From Epithemia pelagica (taxonomy: Eukaryota > Bacillariophyta > Bacillariophyceae > Surirellales > Surirellaceae), in the NCBI GenBank assembly GCA_946965045.2, contig OX337234.1, positions 2,232,001 through 2,296,000 of the forward strand: a stretch of DNA of 64,000 nt, written 5' to 3'. Positions within the stretch are counted from its first letter, which is position 1; each line of letters begins with the position of its first letter. A program made the position numbers and the translations under genes. The notes below the pieces were generated by a model. The model made no database searches. It saw only the letters and a list, made by a program, of their open reading frames with translations, and was not told the origin of the DNA. Positions 19,495 to 28,950 of the stretch are shown here, piece by piece.

Positions 19495-21057
19495 ATGGAG
19501 GGATCGACGGTTGAGGTGGACATTGACTTTGAAGAGCGATTTGGCTGTGACCGTTGGCCACTTCATTATGCCTGCCGTGTGGGTAACTTGGATCACGTGC
19601 AATACCTGGTCGATAAGCTTCACTGTTCCATTGACGAAGCGGACGCACACGATTCCACTCCCCTTTATTTGGCGGCCTTGACTGGTCGGAATGAGATATG
19701 TCGCTTCTTATTGGAACGAGGAGCCAAGTGTGATGAGAACGATGGTGACGCTGCCCGAGTATTTTACGTCGCCTTGACTCCAGAATTGCGCCGTTTACTA
19801 AAAGAATGGAGTCTCTCAGCAGCGTCCAGGGATCCTTTCCTTGAGTGCTTGCGAAAAGCATTCAACGACCCAAGCCACGCCGACGTTTCTATCACCATCA
19901 ATTCCAACAACTCGTTCAAACGTCCGGTCTGTGTTCATCGAATAATGCTTCATTCAAGATGTCCACACTTGGCGAATATGTCAAGACCACCTCGTGGCGT
20001 TCAAGACTCTAGTGACGATGAAAGTGTAACACACCAAATTGACTTGGAGGACCGGTATGACAGGAACGTTGCAATTCTATTGCTCAACTACCTTTACACT
20101 GGAACCCTCGATCTTGGCGGGGGTCTTGATTTTGCCCTAGAATCGCGACAAATGGCATTGGACTGGGGTTTGACTCAATTGGCCGAAAGCATTGATGTGT
20201 CAATATCGAAAAGCAACGCTGAGAAAACAAAGTCTTCAACCTCTTTTGAAAGAAAAGAGGTTCGGCTGGAAAACATTGACAACTCGAAAGTTCTTCGAGA
20301 GGATATGAAGAAACTGGCTCACCTGGTTTCCACACCCTACTCAGAGTTTGAGTCACTGTCTGACTTAAATTTATTATTGGAACATACCGATATCACCATC
20401 CAGTGTTTGGAGTCAACTTGGTCAGTGAACCGATTTCGACTTTGTGAACAATCTGAGTACTTTCAAAGAGGCCTTTTGGGTGGTTTCCGGGAGGCACAAG
20501 AATCGGCTTTCGATGTTAGTCACTTGCTTCCATCTCCGGACGCTTGGAAACTTGTGATTCAGTGGATGTATTCGGATGAGTTTTTGCATGAGCCAGGTCA
20601 AGCTGTTGACGATTTGGCAACAATGCAAGATGAATTTGTTGTCTCTGTCGAAACCGCGGTTGAGATATTGGAATTAGGGTTTGCGATCCTGTGTCCACGA
20701 CTTTCGGCTTACGTTTCCAACGCAATTTTGATACCTTCTGTCGATACGCAAAATGTCTTCGGAATGCTTTCCCTTGCCAGAATGTACGATAAGTTGGATC
20801 GCTTGGAGGACAAATGCGTCGACGTTGTTGGCTTCAATTTTGAACATTTGAAACATGACCCTGCATTGAGATCTTTGTTGGCCGAAGAAGCGGCTGGAAT
20901 TGTACAGGGGGGAGATGTCCTTGTTACGGATGTCCCGATTTGTGCGGAAATTAGCCGAGCAATTGTGAAACACCACCATGACAGTGATGAAACGGACTCT
21001 TACATTGCGTTTCTGCAGAACCTTGTTCAGGAACTCGTGCATAATCCTGATGTATAA
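19495..21057 (+). CDS. Ankyrin repeat and double BTB/POZ protein, ABTB1-like
   Basis: A 520-residue single exon starting at ATG 19495. Residues about 20-90 form ankyrin repeats ('WPLHYACRVGNLDHVQYLVD', 'DSTPLYLAALTGRNEICRFL'), then 'ARVFYVALTPELRRLLKEW' as in ABTB1. Two BTB domains follow: one from about 125 ('DVSITINSNNSFKRPVCVHR...MLHSRCP') and one from about 300 ('DITIQCLESTWSVNRFRLCE...YFQRGLLGGF'). The ankyrin-BTB-BTB order is that of ABTB1/BPOZ, which acts as a substrate adaptor for cullin-3 ubiquitin ligase. That role is inferred from the family. No break or odd residue noticed. Confidence 0.85.
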   Translation: MEGSTVEVDIDFEERFGCDRWPLHYACRVGNLDHVQYLVDKLHCSIDEADAHDSTPLYLAALTGRNEICRFLLERGAKCDENDGDAARVFYVALTPELRRLLKEWSLSAASRDPFLECLRKAFNDPSHADVSITINSNNSFKRPVCVHRIMLHSRCPHLANMSRPPRGVQDSSDDESVTHQIDLEDRYDRNVAILLLNYLYTGTLDLGGGLDFALESRQMALDWGLTQLAESIDVSISKSNAEKTKSSTSFERKEVRLENIDNSKVLREDMKKLAHLVSTPYSEFESLSDLNLLLEHTDITIQCLESTWSVNRFRLCEQSEYFQRGLLGGFREAQESAFDVSHLLPSPDAWKLVIQWMYSDEFLHEPGQAVDDLATMQDEFVVSVETAVEILELGFAILCPRLSAYVSNAILIPSVDTQNVFGMLSLARMYDKLDRLEDKCVDVVGFNFEHLKHDPALRSLLAEEAAGIVQGGDVLVTDVPICAEISRAIVKHHHDSDETDSYIAFLQNLVQELVHNPDV

Positions 21058-21498
21058 TGGTTGGCGGGTGTGAACGTAGATTGCAGTTTTACAAACTCAT
21101 TTCGCTACATATCTGCATGGTCTATAGAACGCCAACACAATCTGTCATTTTCCTAGTAGTCCTGCATGTTTCTAATGCTTCATTGATGAAAGGAGCTGAT
21201 AATGGAGAGGACTCTTGCTTTCGCAATCCTTCTACATGAGCCATGTACAAGGTGAGCACCTCTACTAGCCCTAGCTAGGAGTAGGGGCTATGGGTGGTAG
21301 CGCGAACGCGGGGACGGCATAGCTAGAGAGTAGACACCAAAGATTCCTTCATGTCCGTTGAGATCATCAGCTGAAAACGACTGACAAGCCCATTCCCAGC
21401 GAAGACAACGGCATCTCTTCAATCGATGAGCTAGTTGGTGGGACCCAGTTCCTTCTCATTAGAAAGGTTTGGGAGAGACGTGGTATCAAGGATCGACG
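21058..21498. other. Intergenic region, no gene supported
   Basis: Holds the ABTB1-like 3' UTR and the promoter of the WW-galactosyltransferase gene. Contains 'CTAGCTAGGAGTAGG' (21274-21288), whose reverse complement occurs again near 59106. Confidence 0.35.
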
Positions 21499-22656
21499 AT
21501 GTCTTCGAAGGAGGACGATGATCCGTTGCCGCCGGGATGGAAGCGAGAATATAGTAACAGTCAAAAACGTCACTACTATTTCCATACGGAGACCAAACAT
21601 ACGCAATGGCATTTTCCCACTTCCTCGGAAGCAAAGGATCCCTTGAAAGCTAAACGACGTGCCGAAATGAATAAAGAGCGCGAGAAAAAGCGATCGAGCA
21701 GCGACGACGGTGCAGCTGGAAGTGCGAAACGAGCTCGTTCACAAGGATCATCATCCAATTCATCCTCGGCTGCAGTTAAAAAGTCGACGGGAGGGAGCTC
21801 GGACAAAAATGATGACGATTTCCTTGAGCTGGCGGACCAGACATCGATTGCGATCATCGTCCCGTTCCGTGATATTCATACTGCGCAGAACAGGGCGGCC
21901 CACTTGGCGGAGTTTGTGCCCCACATGCATCGCCTTTTGGGGAAAATGAAAGAAAAAGGTTTGGTTTCAGATTATCATATCTATATCGTGGAGCAATCGG
22001 ATGATAACAGAAAATTCAATCGAGGCAAGCTGCTGAATATTGGTTTTGATGTTGCGTCGAAACGTCACTCCAAACCAGATGCTGAGGGACGGCGTCATCC
22101 ACCGCACGATGTTTTCATTTTTCATGACGTGGATCTGCTCCCTTCTGACGATTTAGGACCATGGTACGCCAAGTTTCCGACCAAGCCTCTTCATATTGCC
22201 CGAGTTTGGAACCGGTATTCGAACAATCCAAAATACTTTGGGGGGATAGTATCATTTTCCAAGTCAGATTACAAACGCATCAATGGATATCCCAACACGT
22301 TTTGGGGATGGGGAGGAGAGGACGATGAAATGCAAAAGCGCTTAGAACGGCTAGGCATCAAATTTGGATCTCCAACAGAAGGGTCCATTCGCGATCTTGA
22401 GAACATGACTATTGATGAAAAACTGGGTTTTTTGAGGAAAAATCGTGCATGGAAATGCATGGTGAAATGGGAAGCCTTGGAAGAACATGAAACCACTTGG
22501 AAAGTAAATGGAATGTCGAACTTGAATTACAAGGTATTGGCAACAAAACCGATTGATGGGTCTGACGGAAAGGCCAGCATCATCACCGTCGATGTCATGC
22601 TGAACCCAGATAATCATTGGGGGAATGCAAAGTCCGGTATGAACTACATGGGATAG
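21499..22656 (+). CDS. WW domain fused to beta-1,4-galactosyltransferase-like (GT7) domain
   Basis: ATG 21499 ('MSSKEDDDPLPPGWKREYSN') is preferred over 21469; both are in frame. Residues about 9-40 are a WW domain, with 'PPGW' and 'HTQWHFP' providing the two Trp. A Lys/Ser-rich linker follows. From about 115, 'IAIIVPFRDIHTAQNRAAHL', 'FNRGKLLNIGFDVA', 'VFIFHDVDLLPSDD' (DVD metal site), 'HIARVWNRYSNNPKYFGGIV' and 'NTFWGWGGEDDEMQKRLE' (WGWGGEDD) are all B4GALT hallmarks, closest in style to B4GALT7. Such enzymes normally sit in the Golgi behind a signal anchor, but no hydrophobic segment is visible here, so the protein looks cytosolic or nuclear. Catalytic residues are intact. Confidence 0.85.
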   Translation: MSSKEDDDPLPPGWKREYSNSQKRHYYFHTETKHTQWHFPTSSEAKDPLKAKRRAEMNKEREKKRSSSDDGAAGSAKRARSQGSSSNSSSAAVKKSTGGSSDKNDDDFLELADQTSIAIIVPFRDIHTAQNRAAHLAEFVPHMHRLLGKMKEKGLVSDYHIYIVEQSDDNRKFNRGKLLNIGFDVASKRHSKPDAEGRRHPPHDVFIFHDVDLLPSDDLGPWYAKFPTKPLHIARVWNRYSNNPKYFGGIVSFSKSDYKRINGYPNTFWGWGGEDDEMQKRLERLGIKFGSPTEGSIRDLENMTIDEKLGFLRKNRAWKCMVKWEALEEHETTWKVNGMSNLNYKVLATKPIDGSDGKASIITVDVMLNPDNHWGNAKSGMNYMG

Positions 22657-22824
22657 TTTTAACACCATCGCATCATTCAAAGATTAGGAGAAAGTAGACA
22701 GTTCATGTTTCAGATATAAAACAGTCCTTACTAACCAAGTATAGGCTACACGAATGATTGAACGAAGGAAACCACTCCAACCACTTGGCTCTTCATCAAA
22801 ACCCCATTGACATGGTCAAACAAC

Positions 22825-23184
22825 TTAAGAAGTAGTCGTGGAAAACTTAGTCACAGCCTTGGTTCCCTCTGAGACAGCATGTTTGGCGAGTTCACCAGGA
22901 AGCATCAGACGTACTGCGGTCTGAATTTCTCGGCTACTCAGCGTCGCCTTCTTATTGTACGTTGCTAACCGACCAGCTTCCGAGGCAATTCGTTCGAAGA
23001 TATCGTTGATAAAGGAGTTCATGATAGACATTCCTTTCTTGGAAATACCAGTGTCGGGATGGACTTGTTTCAGGACCTTGTAGATATAGGAGGAGTACGA
23101 TTCCGTGCGTTTCTTGCTCTTCTTGCTCGTTCCGGCGGCTTTCTTGGGGGCCTTGGCCGATTGCTTGGATGGTGTCTTCGCCAT
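22825..23184 (-). CDS. Histone H2B
   Basis: 119 residues from ATG 23184 ('[20 protein letters not shown]'); 12 extra in-frame codons upstream are ignored because H2B tails start this way. The fold is complete: '[20 protein letters not shown]', '[20 protein letters not shown]', '[20 protein letters not shown]', '[20 protein letters not shown]'. The penultimate region holds the Lys ([12 protein letters not shown]) ubiquitinated in other eukaryotes. Single exon, divergently transcribed from an H2A gene. Confidence 0.97.
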   Translation of the reverse strand: MAKTPSKQSAKAPKKAAGTSKKSKKRTESYSSYIYKVLKQVHPDTGISKKGMSIMNSFINDIFERIASEAGRLATYNKKATLSSREIQTAVRLMLPGELAKHAVSEGTKAVTKFSTTTS

Positions 23185-23593
23185 GGTTAAATTGATGGAA
23201 AAAATAAGGTTGTCTCGCAAGGAAATGACGCTGTGTCAGCTTTGTTGGGATACTATCGAGTTGGGAATTGTGTCCGAAGTTCGAAGGTCGATTCTCGAGC
23301 GGAGAGACCGTGCAAATGCTGCGCCACTTTTGAAGCCAACCTGGATATTCACCGAAGTTCCGTCTGGTCGTCGCACGATCTGGTTCATCATGGCGCGATG
23401 GCATGCGCAAGCATCGCTTTTGTACGTGTGTCAGGCTGCGCCACTCCAAAGCGCGCCGGGCAGGCTTCCCAAATATGGCGCGGGTTTGGCTTGACCATTT
23501 CGATCGTTTGTGATGTGAATAAGGACACGATCTCATTTTCTTTCTCGTCCTATCGACAATACACGTTTATCCTTTCGTTCAAGAACATCGACC
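23185..23593. promoter_or_regulatory. Shared divergent H2B/H2A promoter region
   Basis: 409 bp separate the two histone ATGs. It contains several GGCGCG/GCGCGC words (for example near 23391, 23451 and 23476), but no element can be assigned with confidence. The arrangement implies coordinated S-phase expression of both histones. Confidence 0.6.
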
Positions 23594-24164
23594 ATGTCTG
23601 GAAAAGGTACGTTTCATAGCCACAAGACTTCTGGTTTCATCCCGTCGAACCTCTAACGACATCGGTTGTTGCAGGCTCATCGGGAAAAGGAAAAGGCAAG
23701 GGAGGCCGTGGTGAAAAGAAGGCGACAACCAGTAGCAGTGTGAAGGCTGGTCTTCAGTTTCCTGTCGGTCGTATTGGGCGTTACATTCGACAAGGAAAGT
23801 ATGCCACACGAATGGGAGCCGGCGCTCCAGTATATCTTGCCGCCGTGTTGGAATATCTCTGTGCAGAAATCTTGGAGTTGGCTGGAAATGCTGCTCGTGA
23901 CAACAAAAAGTCCCGTATTATTCCTCGTCACATCACTTTGGCTGTCAAGAACGATGAAGAATTGAACAAACTTCTTGGAAACGTTACTATTGCAAATGGT
24001 GGTGTTCTTCCAAACATTCATGCCGGTAAGAACCGAATTGTTTCTCATTCTTATCATACTTCACACGATAGATCCGACGGACTAACACCATATTCTCTCT
24101 ATATCCAGTGCTTATGCCCAAGAAGTCAACCAAGGGTGGCAAATCAGCAAGCCAAGACTATTAA
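23594..24164 (+). CDS. Histone H2A, H2A.X-type C-terminus
   Basis: Three exons: 23594-23606, 23675-24025 and 24109-24164, with GTACGT...TTGCAG and GTAAGA...ATCCAG introns. The 139-residue product starts [15 protein letters not shown], carries the full H2A fold ('[20 protein letters not shown]', '[20 protein letters not shown]', '[20 protein letters not shown]', '[20 protein letters not shown]') and ends ...[13 protein letters not shown]. The final SQDY fits the SQ(E/D)-hydrophobic motif phosphorylated in DNA-damage signalling, so it is H2A.X-type. Intron-containing histone genes usually indicate polyadenylated messages. The C-terminal exon is not visible without splicing: unspliced translation runs on to a false end at 24243. 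Confidence 0.95.
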
Positions 24165-24444
24165 GGAAGTCATTTCGTGGGAATTTTGCGATGAGAAAGG
24201 CTTGGATTCTGTATCTTCGGCGTTTAGCCGGAATCCTAAATAGCTCTGAATAACACCTCTAACGTAAACTGTTGGCGTTCGTCATTTTACATGGTAAAAC
24301 GTAGTAGCTTTGATACATTTCTAATTCTACGTCACCAGTAGAAAAAGAAAACATATCCTCCATGTAAGGAAGATGGAGAGGTTGGAATTCGGATCATCAT
24401 GATTAGACTCTTTATGGAAGCTACCAAGTAAAATAGCGACAGCT

Positions 24445-26112
24445 CTAAGAATCTAAGATGCTTCCAATCATGCGACCTCCAAGCTCCTGGAGTTCAGCTT
24501 CAATCTGGGCTTCACTCTCTTCCTCTCGCTGAAACGGATTGTCAGGTACCACTGAACCAAGAGAGCCATGGAAACCAAGGGGACTACTGTTGCCAGACGG
24601 CAAAGTCGAACCAGCTGGAACCAACAATCCAGGGGGAGGTGCAGGGGCTGAAGGGAGAACTGGTACGTAAGGTCCGTAAGAAGGAGGAAGCAGGAATTCA
24701 CCAATGCGATGACTCGACGGTCCATTTTGACTCTGTTCAACCTGCTGAGGTGGCAAACACAATCCGGGAGGAGCACGAAGTAGTTTTGGCGGTGTTGAAG
24801 GAGCAAATGCAGGTGACTGCGGGTTCAAAGTGCTGGAGAAAAAACTATCACTGGGACTCTGCGGAGTAACCGACGGGGGAACAGGAGACTTTCGCAGCGG
24901 CTTTGAAACGTGCTTTTCAACATGTGCCAAGGGAGACTGCATTGAACGAGTGTCTGGGGATACACGGTTCTTGTCTACCGCACTCCGACGCACTATTTGA
25001 GGAACAACAGTCTCTTTCTGCAAAGGGACTTGGTTCCCAGTGTTCGAACGGTGGCCATGCAAAACAGAATGACCTCCACGTACATGTCCTCGATGCTGTT
25101 GTGCTGAGGTACCCGTGGTTCGATGATTCAATGTTGAGGGGCCTGTCGTGCTTCCAGCAACATTTTGCTTATGTTGGGAGTTGTTGTGGGGTAGTCGATT
25201 GGTGCGAGAAGTTACTGGCTGAGATTCTGGCTTCAACCCATCCCATCGACTGCTAACAACAAGATAATTGGAGTTTTGAGAGTTGGAACTACTCAATGAG
25301 GAGCTTTGGTTGTTGAACGTCGATCGACCTCCTCGAGTACTTGAGCTGTTCGGAGATCGTTTGGTGCGGTGATGTTGATGACTGTTTCGTTGCTTTGGCA
25401 AGGAATTTGAAGGCACCGGCAATAGTTGGGTGTCCTCATCCAAAACCGACGAAGCAGCGGTATCAACCGTTGACGCAGATAAGCCTCGCACTCGTGGTGG
25501 CTGTGGAGAACTGGGGAGGTGATGTTCGGTTTCTTTTGTCATATTTCGTGAAGTCCCCGAAGCTCCTGTTATCGCATTCGCTGACATAACTAGCAAAGTG
25601 GGCGAGTCACGCGGGGAAACTGTACGGGGCGATGATTCTCGCGAAACAGATTCAGACGATTCGGACGAAGCAACTTCAGGAATCCTTTGATCACTACATG
25701 TCGGAGGTTGTCGAGTTGGTTCTGATGAGTGATCTGTTCGCGAAGCAGTTTCTTGTGGCGATAATTCCACAGGTGGCGATTGTGGCACGTTTCGTTTTTT
25801 AGCAGCACTTTTCTTTTTCTTCTTCTTTTTTGATGTTGCACAGGGTGGAGAAGAAGGGTTTGCCGTTGTATTCGTTGTACATGACGATGAACTTGCAGAT
25901 GATTCTGTCTGTGACAGTCGTCGGGGTTGTTTCGGAGCCAAAGTTCGATGTAAAATGTAGCAGAAGAAAAAGAGGGCACAGAAAGTCGCCAGAGCAAAGA
26001 CTGTAGATATCACTCCAGTATCATCATTCAAAAGCCACGCCCAGCACGTTGAAGACGATCGTATGAATGAAATGAGAACCTCCCTGCGTGAAACATCGGA
26101 CAACAAAGACAT
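24445..26112 (-). CDS. Single-pass membrane protein with long Ser/Pro-rich tail, unknown
   Basis: 555 residues. A hydrophobic segment at about 33-56 ('GVISTVFALATFCALFFFCY') is followed by a poly-Lys stretch (SKKKKKKKSAAKK) and about 450 low-complexity residues rich in Ser, Pro, Thr, Asn and His. The C-terminus 'EEESEAQIEAELQELGGRMI' is an acidic amphipathic helix and is the only other ordered-looking part. I do not recognise the family. The topology suggests a membrane-anchored disordered protein. It is co-directional with another small membrane protein upstream (169 bp gap). Confidence 0.65.
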   Translation of the reverse strand: MSLLSDVSRREVLISFIRSSSTCWAWLLNDDTGVISTVFALATFCALFFFCYILHRTLAPKQPRRLSQTESSASSSSCTTNTTANPSSPPCATSKKKKKKKSAAKKRNVPQSPPVELSPQETASRTDHSSEPTRQPPTCSDQRIPEVASSESSESVSRESSPRTVSPRDSPTLLVMSANAITGASGTSRNMTKETEHHLPSSPQPPRVRGLSASTVDTAASSVLDEDTQLLPVPSNSLPKQRNSHQHHRTKRSPNSSSTRGGRSTFNNQSSSLSSSNSQNSNYLVVSSRWDGLKPESQPVTSRTNRLPHNNSQHKQNVAGSTTGPSTLNHRTTGTSAQQHRGHVRGGHSVLHGHRSNTGNQVPLQKETVVPQIVRRSAVDKNRVSPDTRSMQSPLAHVEKHVSKPLRKSPVPPSVTPQSPSDSFFSSTLNPQSPAFAPSTPPKLLRAPPGLCLPPQQVEQSQNGPSSHRIGEFLLPPSYGPYVPVLPSAPAPPPGLLVPAGSTLPSGNSSPLGFHGSLGSVVPDNPFQREEESEAQIEAELQELGGRMIGSILDS

Positions 26113-26280
26113 GATGAGTCAATTGGAAATGAGGAAGACACGAGTTTTGAAGAGAAAAAAACAGAGAAATGAAACAATGACGCGGGAAATTGGGTGGCCG
26201 TACAAGTGCGCTTTCGTGGGAAACGGTCGTGTCTCTTCTCTACATTGAATATTGACTCAAACCGCACCTCTGATACTGAA

Positions 26281-26880
26281 TCAACTGTAACGCTCAACCT
26301 TGAAACTGTATGTCTGATTCATCAAGCGCCCAAGCCGGGTCATCGTAACGCACCTCAATTTTCGAAGGGCTAACCAAGTTAGCCCATCCGGGTGAACAGC
26401 CATCGCAACGCAAGCCAAAAGGGCTAGACATGTGAAACATGAGAAGGCTGTATGTGACTCTATTTGCCATCCAACTTGTGATGAAATGTGAAGAGCTGTG
26501 GATTCCTGGTGGAAGTCTTTGAGTTGTCCTGTCAAAATATATCGTACAGCCTCGAAACCTCCAAAGAAAAATTGCAAAAGAAAAGGCAAAAAGATGGTAC
26601 GGACTGCCTCAAACAAAGAAAATGACACAGCGTCTCCATCCAATTCCGTAGAACATGTGCTCTCAACCAGTCTCTCTGGGGTTGAAGTCTCGTTGACTGA
26701 ATCAATCGGACGAGGTGAAAGTGCGAAATAATTAGACATCTGACAGGGTGATGAAGGAGTGGGAACTGATGATACCAGTAAATCCGCATTTGAATTGCGA
26801 CCGGGGATGAGACCTGGGGAAGCAATCACTCCGCCACTGCCTTGTCCTCGTGGAGGAGCAGACGCAGCGACGATAGTCAT
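26281..26880 (-). CDS. Small membrane protein, unknown
   Basis: 199 residues. After about 85 polar residues there is 'FEAVRTIFLPFLLQFFFGGF' and later 'FSCFTCLALLACVAMAVHP', two likely membrane segments, with a basic C-terminus ('LALRKLRCVTMTRLGRLM'). Not recognised. Its position head-to-tail with the Ser/Pro-rich membrane protein may be coincidental. Confidence 0.5.
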   Translation of the reverse strand: MTIVAASAPPRGQGSGGVIASPGLIPGRNSNADLLVSSVPTPSSPCQMSNYFALSPRPIDSVNETSTPERLVESTCSTELDGDAVSFSLFEAVRTIFLPFLLQFFFGGFEAVRYILTGQLKDFHQESTALHISSQVGWQIESHTAFSCFTCLALLACVAMAVHPDGLTWLALRKLRCVTMTRLGRLMNQTYSFKVERYS

Positions 26881-27716
26881 TATTTAGCCAGCGAAAGTAA
26901 ATGAACAAACAACGATCACCAACGGAAGAATACAAAGTCCAAGCGGACCATAAAGAGCAACGGAAGGGTAGGTGTTATGGTGAAAGTGAAAATAGATGAT
27001 CACCGCACAGACAAAAAAAGGACCAAAAGACAACCTTGTTCTCAAACCTTCCCAATGTCTGACCGGGCTATGGGTGCTTCTTCTATAATTGCCCCCAATC
27101 AGGGGTTGCTAAGAATTTACACCTTGACGGTGAAGAGTGACACACCCTTTTTCTGACATCCCCTTTGACATTCTGTCCGTCGTCCCTACTTTCCGTTAAA
27201 TTCTTCTCTTTCGCCTTATTGTACAGTACAACTTACTCCTCTACCTACTCCAATTGGGGCTAGCCACCTGGAGAGGATTTGGTAGCAGTACGCAGTAGGA
27301 GTAATTGCTTTCTGAGAATGTTCGTCCCACTTTTTTCCTCATCATGGGTACCAGGTAAAGAGTCTCATTAAAGTGGAGCTTTACATGATTTTCTAGAACG
27401 TGCCCAGAATGTGCCCACAAACCACAAACCCTGCACACACCACAAGCTTCTAGTAGAGGCGTTCCTTCGACCATCATATGTCCTTTGTGGTCCAAAGAGT
27501 CAATATTGGTCGAGTTCTAGATCTGATTGAAATGTGACAAAAGTTGTCCTGAGTCTAGCTACCTCCTCCTAAGCGGAAGGGTGAGTGATTCATGGCGTGC
27601 ATTTGACGGAGTCCCGAGTCTCGAGTCCCAAAGGCAACAATAGACAAAATTTACGACACACATACGACAAAAAACACCGCTGAGGCGTAAACATCTCTAT
27701 TTTCATTATTTTTCGC
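26881..27716. other. Divergent intergenic region, no gene supported
   Basis: Upstream of genes on both strands. A minus-strand 84-codon ORF (27241-27495) has 'CGVCRVCGLWAHSGHVLENH', loosely zinc-finger-like, but lacks any context and is not called. Confidence 0.35.
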
Positions 27717-28591
27717 ATGTCTTTCCGGCAAAAAGAACTGTTTCCAACGACTACAATGACAACCCTGACTGAATGGTTGGCAACGGATACCTTGTCTCCG
27801 TTTTGGAACAATCTTCTTGTCTCTCAGTTGATGGTCCTCTACTACAAAATCGGTTCCGAGTTGATTTTGAGGAATTGTAGCAGATGGAGAATTTCTTGTC
27901 GACAGGCGCTCCATATGCTTTTGTCGTCGTGTATTGTTTTCTGGCCACTTTTTGTAGTCGAGGAGAATGACTGGAGTTGGAGATTGAACGTCGTGGTCTC
28001 TGCGGCTATGATGGCTCGATTTGTGTACAAGGTGAGAGCCACAGGAGATACAAATAACTTTCGACCCCGTCATGTGTTCCTTCCTTGTGAAATCATCTGA
28101 TTTCCGTTCGTTTTTTGTAGGGCGCGATACTGAAAGATCCTGATGATATAGAAGTTCAGACGATGTCACGATCCTCTTCCCCGTCAGAATTGCTTTGGGG
28201 GCCACTTCAATGGGCGTCGGTTCTTACGTACTTGGGACTTTATCGATTTCGCACCACCGAGGCCGCGATACAGGTTGCAGCGATCGGTGTGGGTGATGCC
28301 TTGGCACCATGGTGGGGAAGTTGGTTTGGCCGACATGTTTACCAGATGCCTCTTGCTGGTCAGAAAACTATGGAAGGCAGCTTAGTTGGTGTGTTTCTTG
28401 GAACATCCTGTGGCATATATCTATGCTTGTTGGTATTGGGCTTGCCCCTGGTTCCTTTGAGAGAAGTGCTTGTGTATGGTGTTATTGCTGCCGTGGTGGA
28501 AGGAACGTCTCCGGGTCACTCGGACAATTTGACTGTAGCCGTTGCAATTCACTTCTCTATGGATCGCATCTCCCAATGGCTTCCCGCGTGA
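27717..28591 (+). CDS. Phytol/dolichol kinase-like membrane protein
   Basis: Exons 27717-28031 and 28121-28591 with an 89-bp intron (GTGAGA...TTGTAG, phase 0) joining 'MMARFVYK' to 'GAILKDPDD'. Product 261 residues with about six hydrophobic segments. 'AAIGVGDALAPWWGSWFGRH' and 'PLAGQKTMEGSLVGVFLGTS' match the conserved signature of the polyprenol/phytol kinase family (G-D-A/ G-x-x-x-G-x-x and K-x-x-E-G), and 'GVIAAVVEGTSPGHSDNLTV' the later acidic motif. Such enzymes use CTP to phosphorylate phytol or dolichol in tocopherol salvage or N-glycosylation. Start ATG 27717 or 27756; no plastid signal is evident. Confidence 0.8.
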
Positions 28592-28950
28592 GTACATCAA
28601 AAGATGGATGCAAACAGATAAGGAAGCACAACAGTGTCCACTGTATGGTTTCGCAAAAGCTATACTTCCGCTCCTCTTGTCGGTGACAAAAATCATATTA
28701 TGGCGTGAGATCTGAGAAAAATGGAGAAGGATCCCTGTTTCTGGGTCGATCTATCAGGCGATGCTACTGTGCAGAGCGCTTCTCCCGGTTTGGTTGTTCG
28801 ACAGAGCAGCATTGTGATTGGTCAACACTCACGACTCTGAAAGGTTTGTCTTGGTTCTTTTGAAAAGCTTACGAAGTGTCGATATCATTTTATGAGGACG
28901 ACTGGAGTCAAACTTATTGCAGAGATTGATACTTTCGAATATCAAGTTTA
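28592..28950. other. Convergent intergenic region
   Basis: No gene or repeat seen between the kinase-like gene and the DUF711 gene. Confidence 0.4.

Noticed and set aside
27241..27495. Minus-strand ORF with a zinc-finger-like C-x2-C...H...H pattern
   Set aside because: Spacing does not fit a known finger, the ORF is short, and nothing around it supports a gene.
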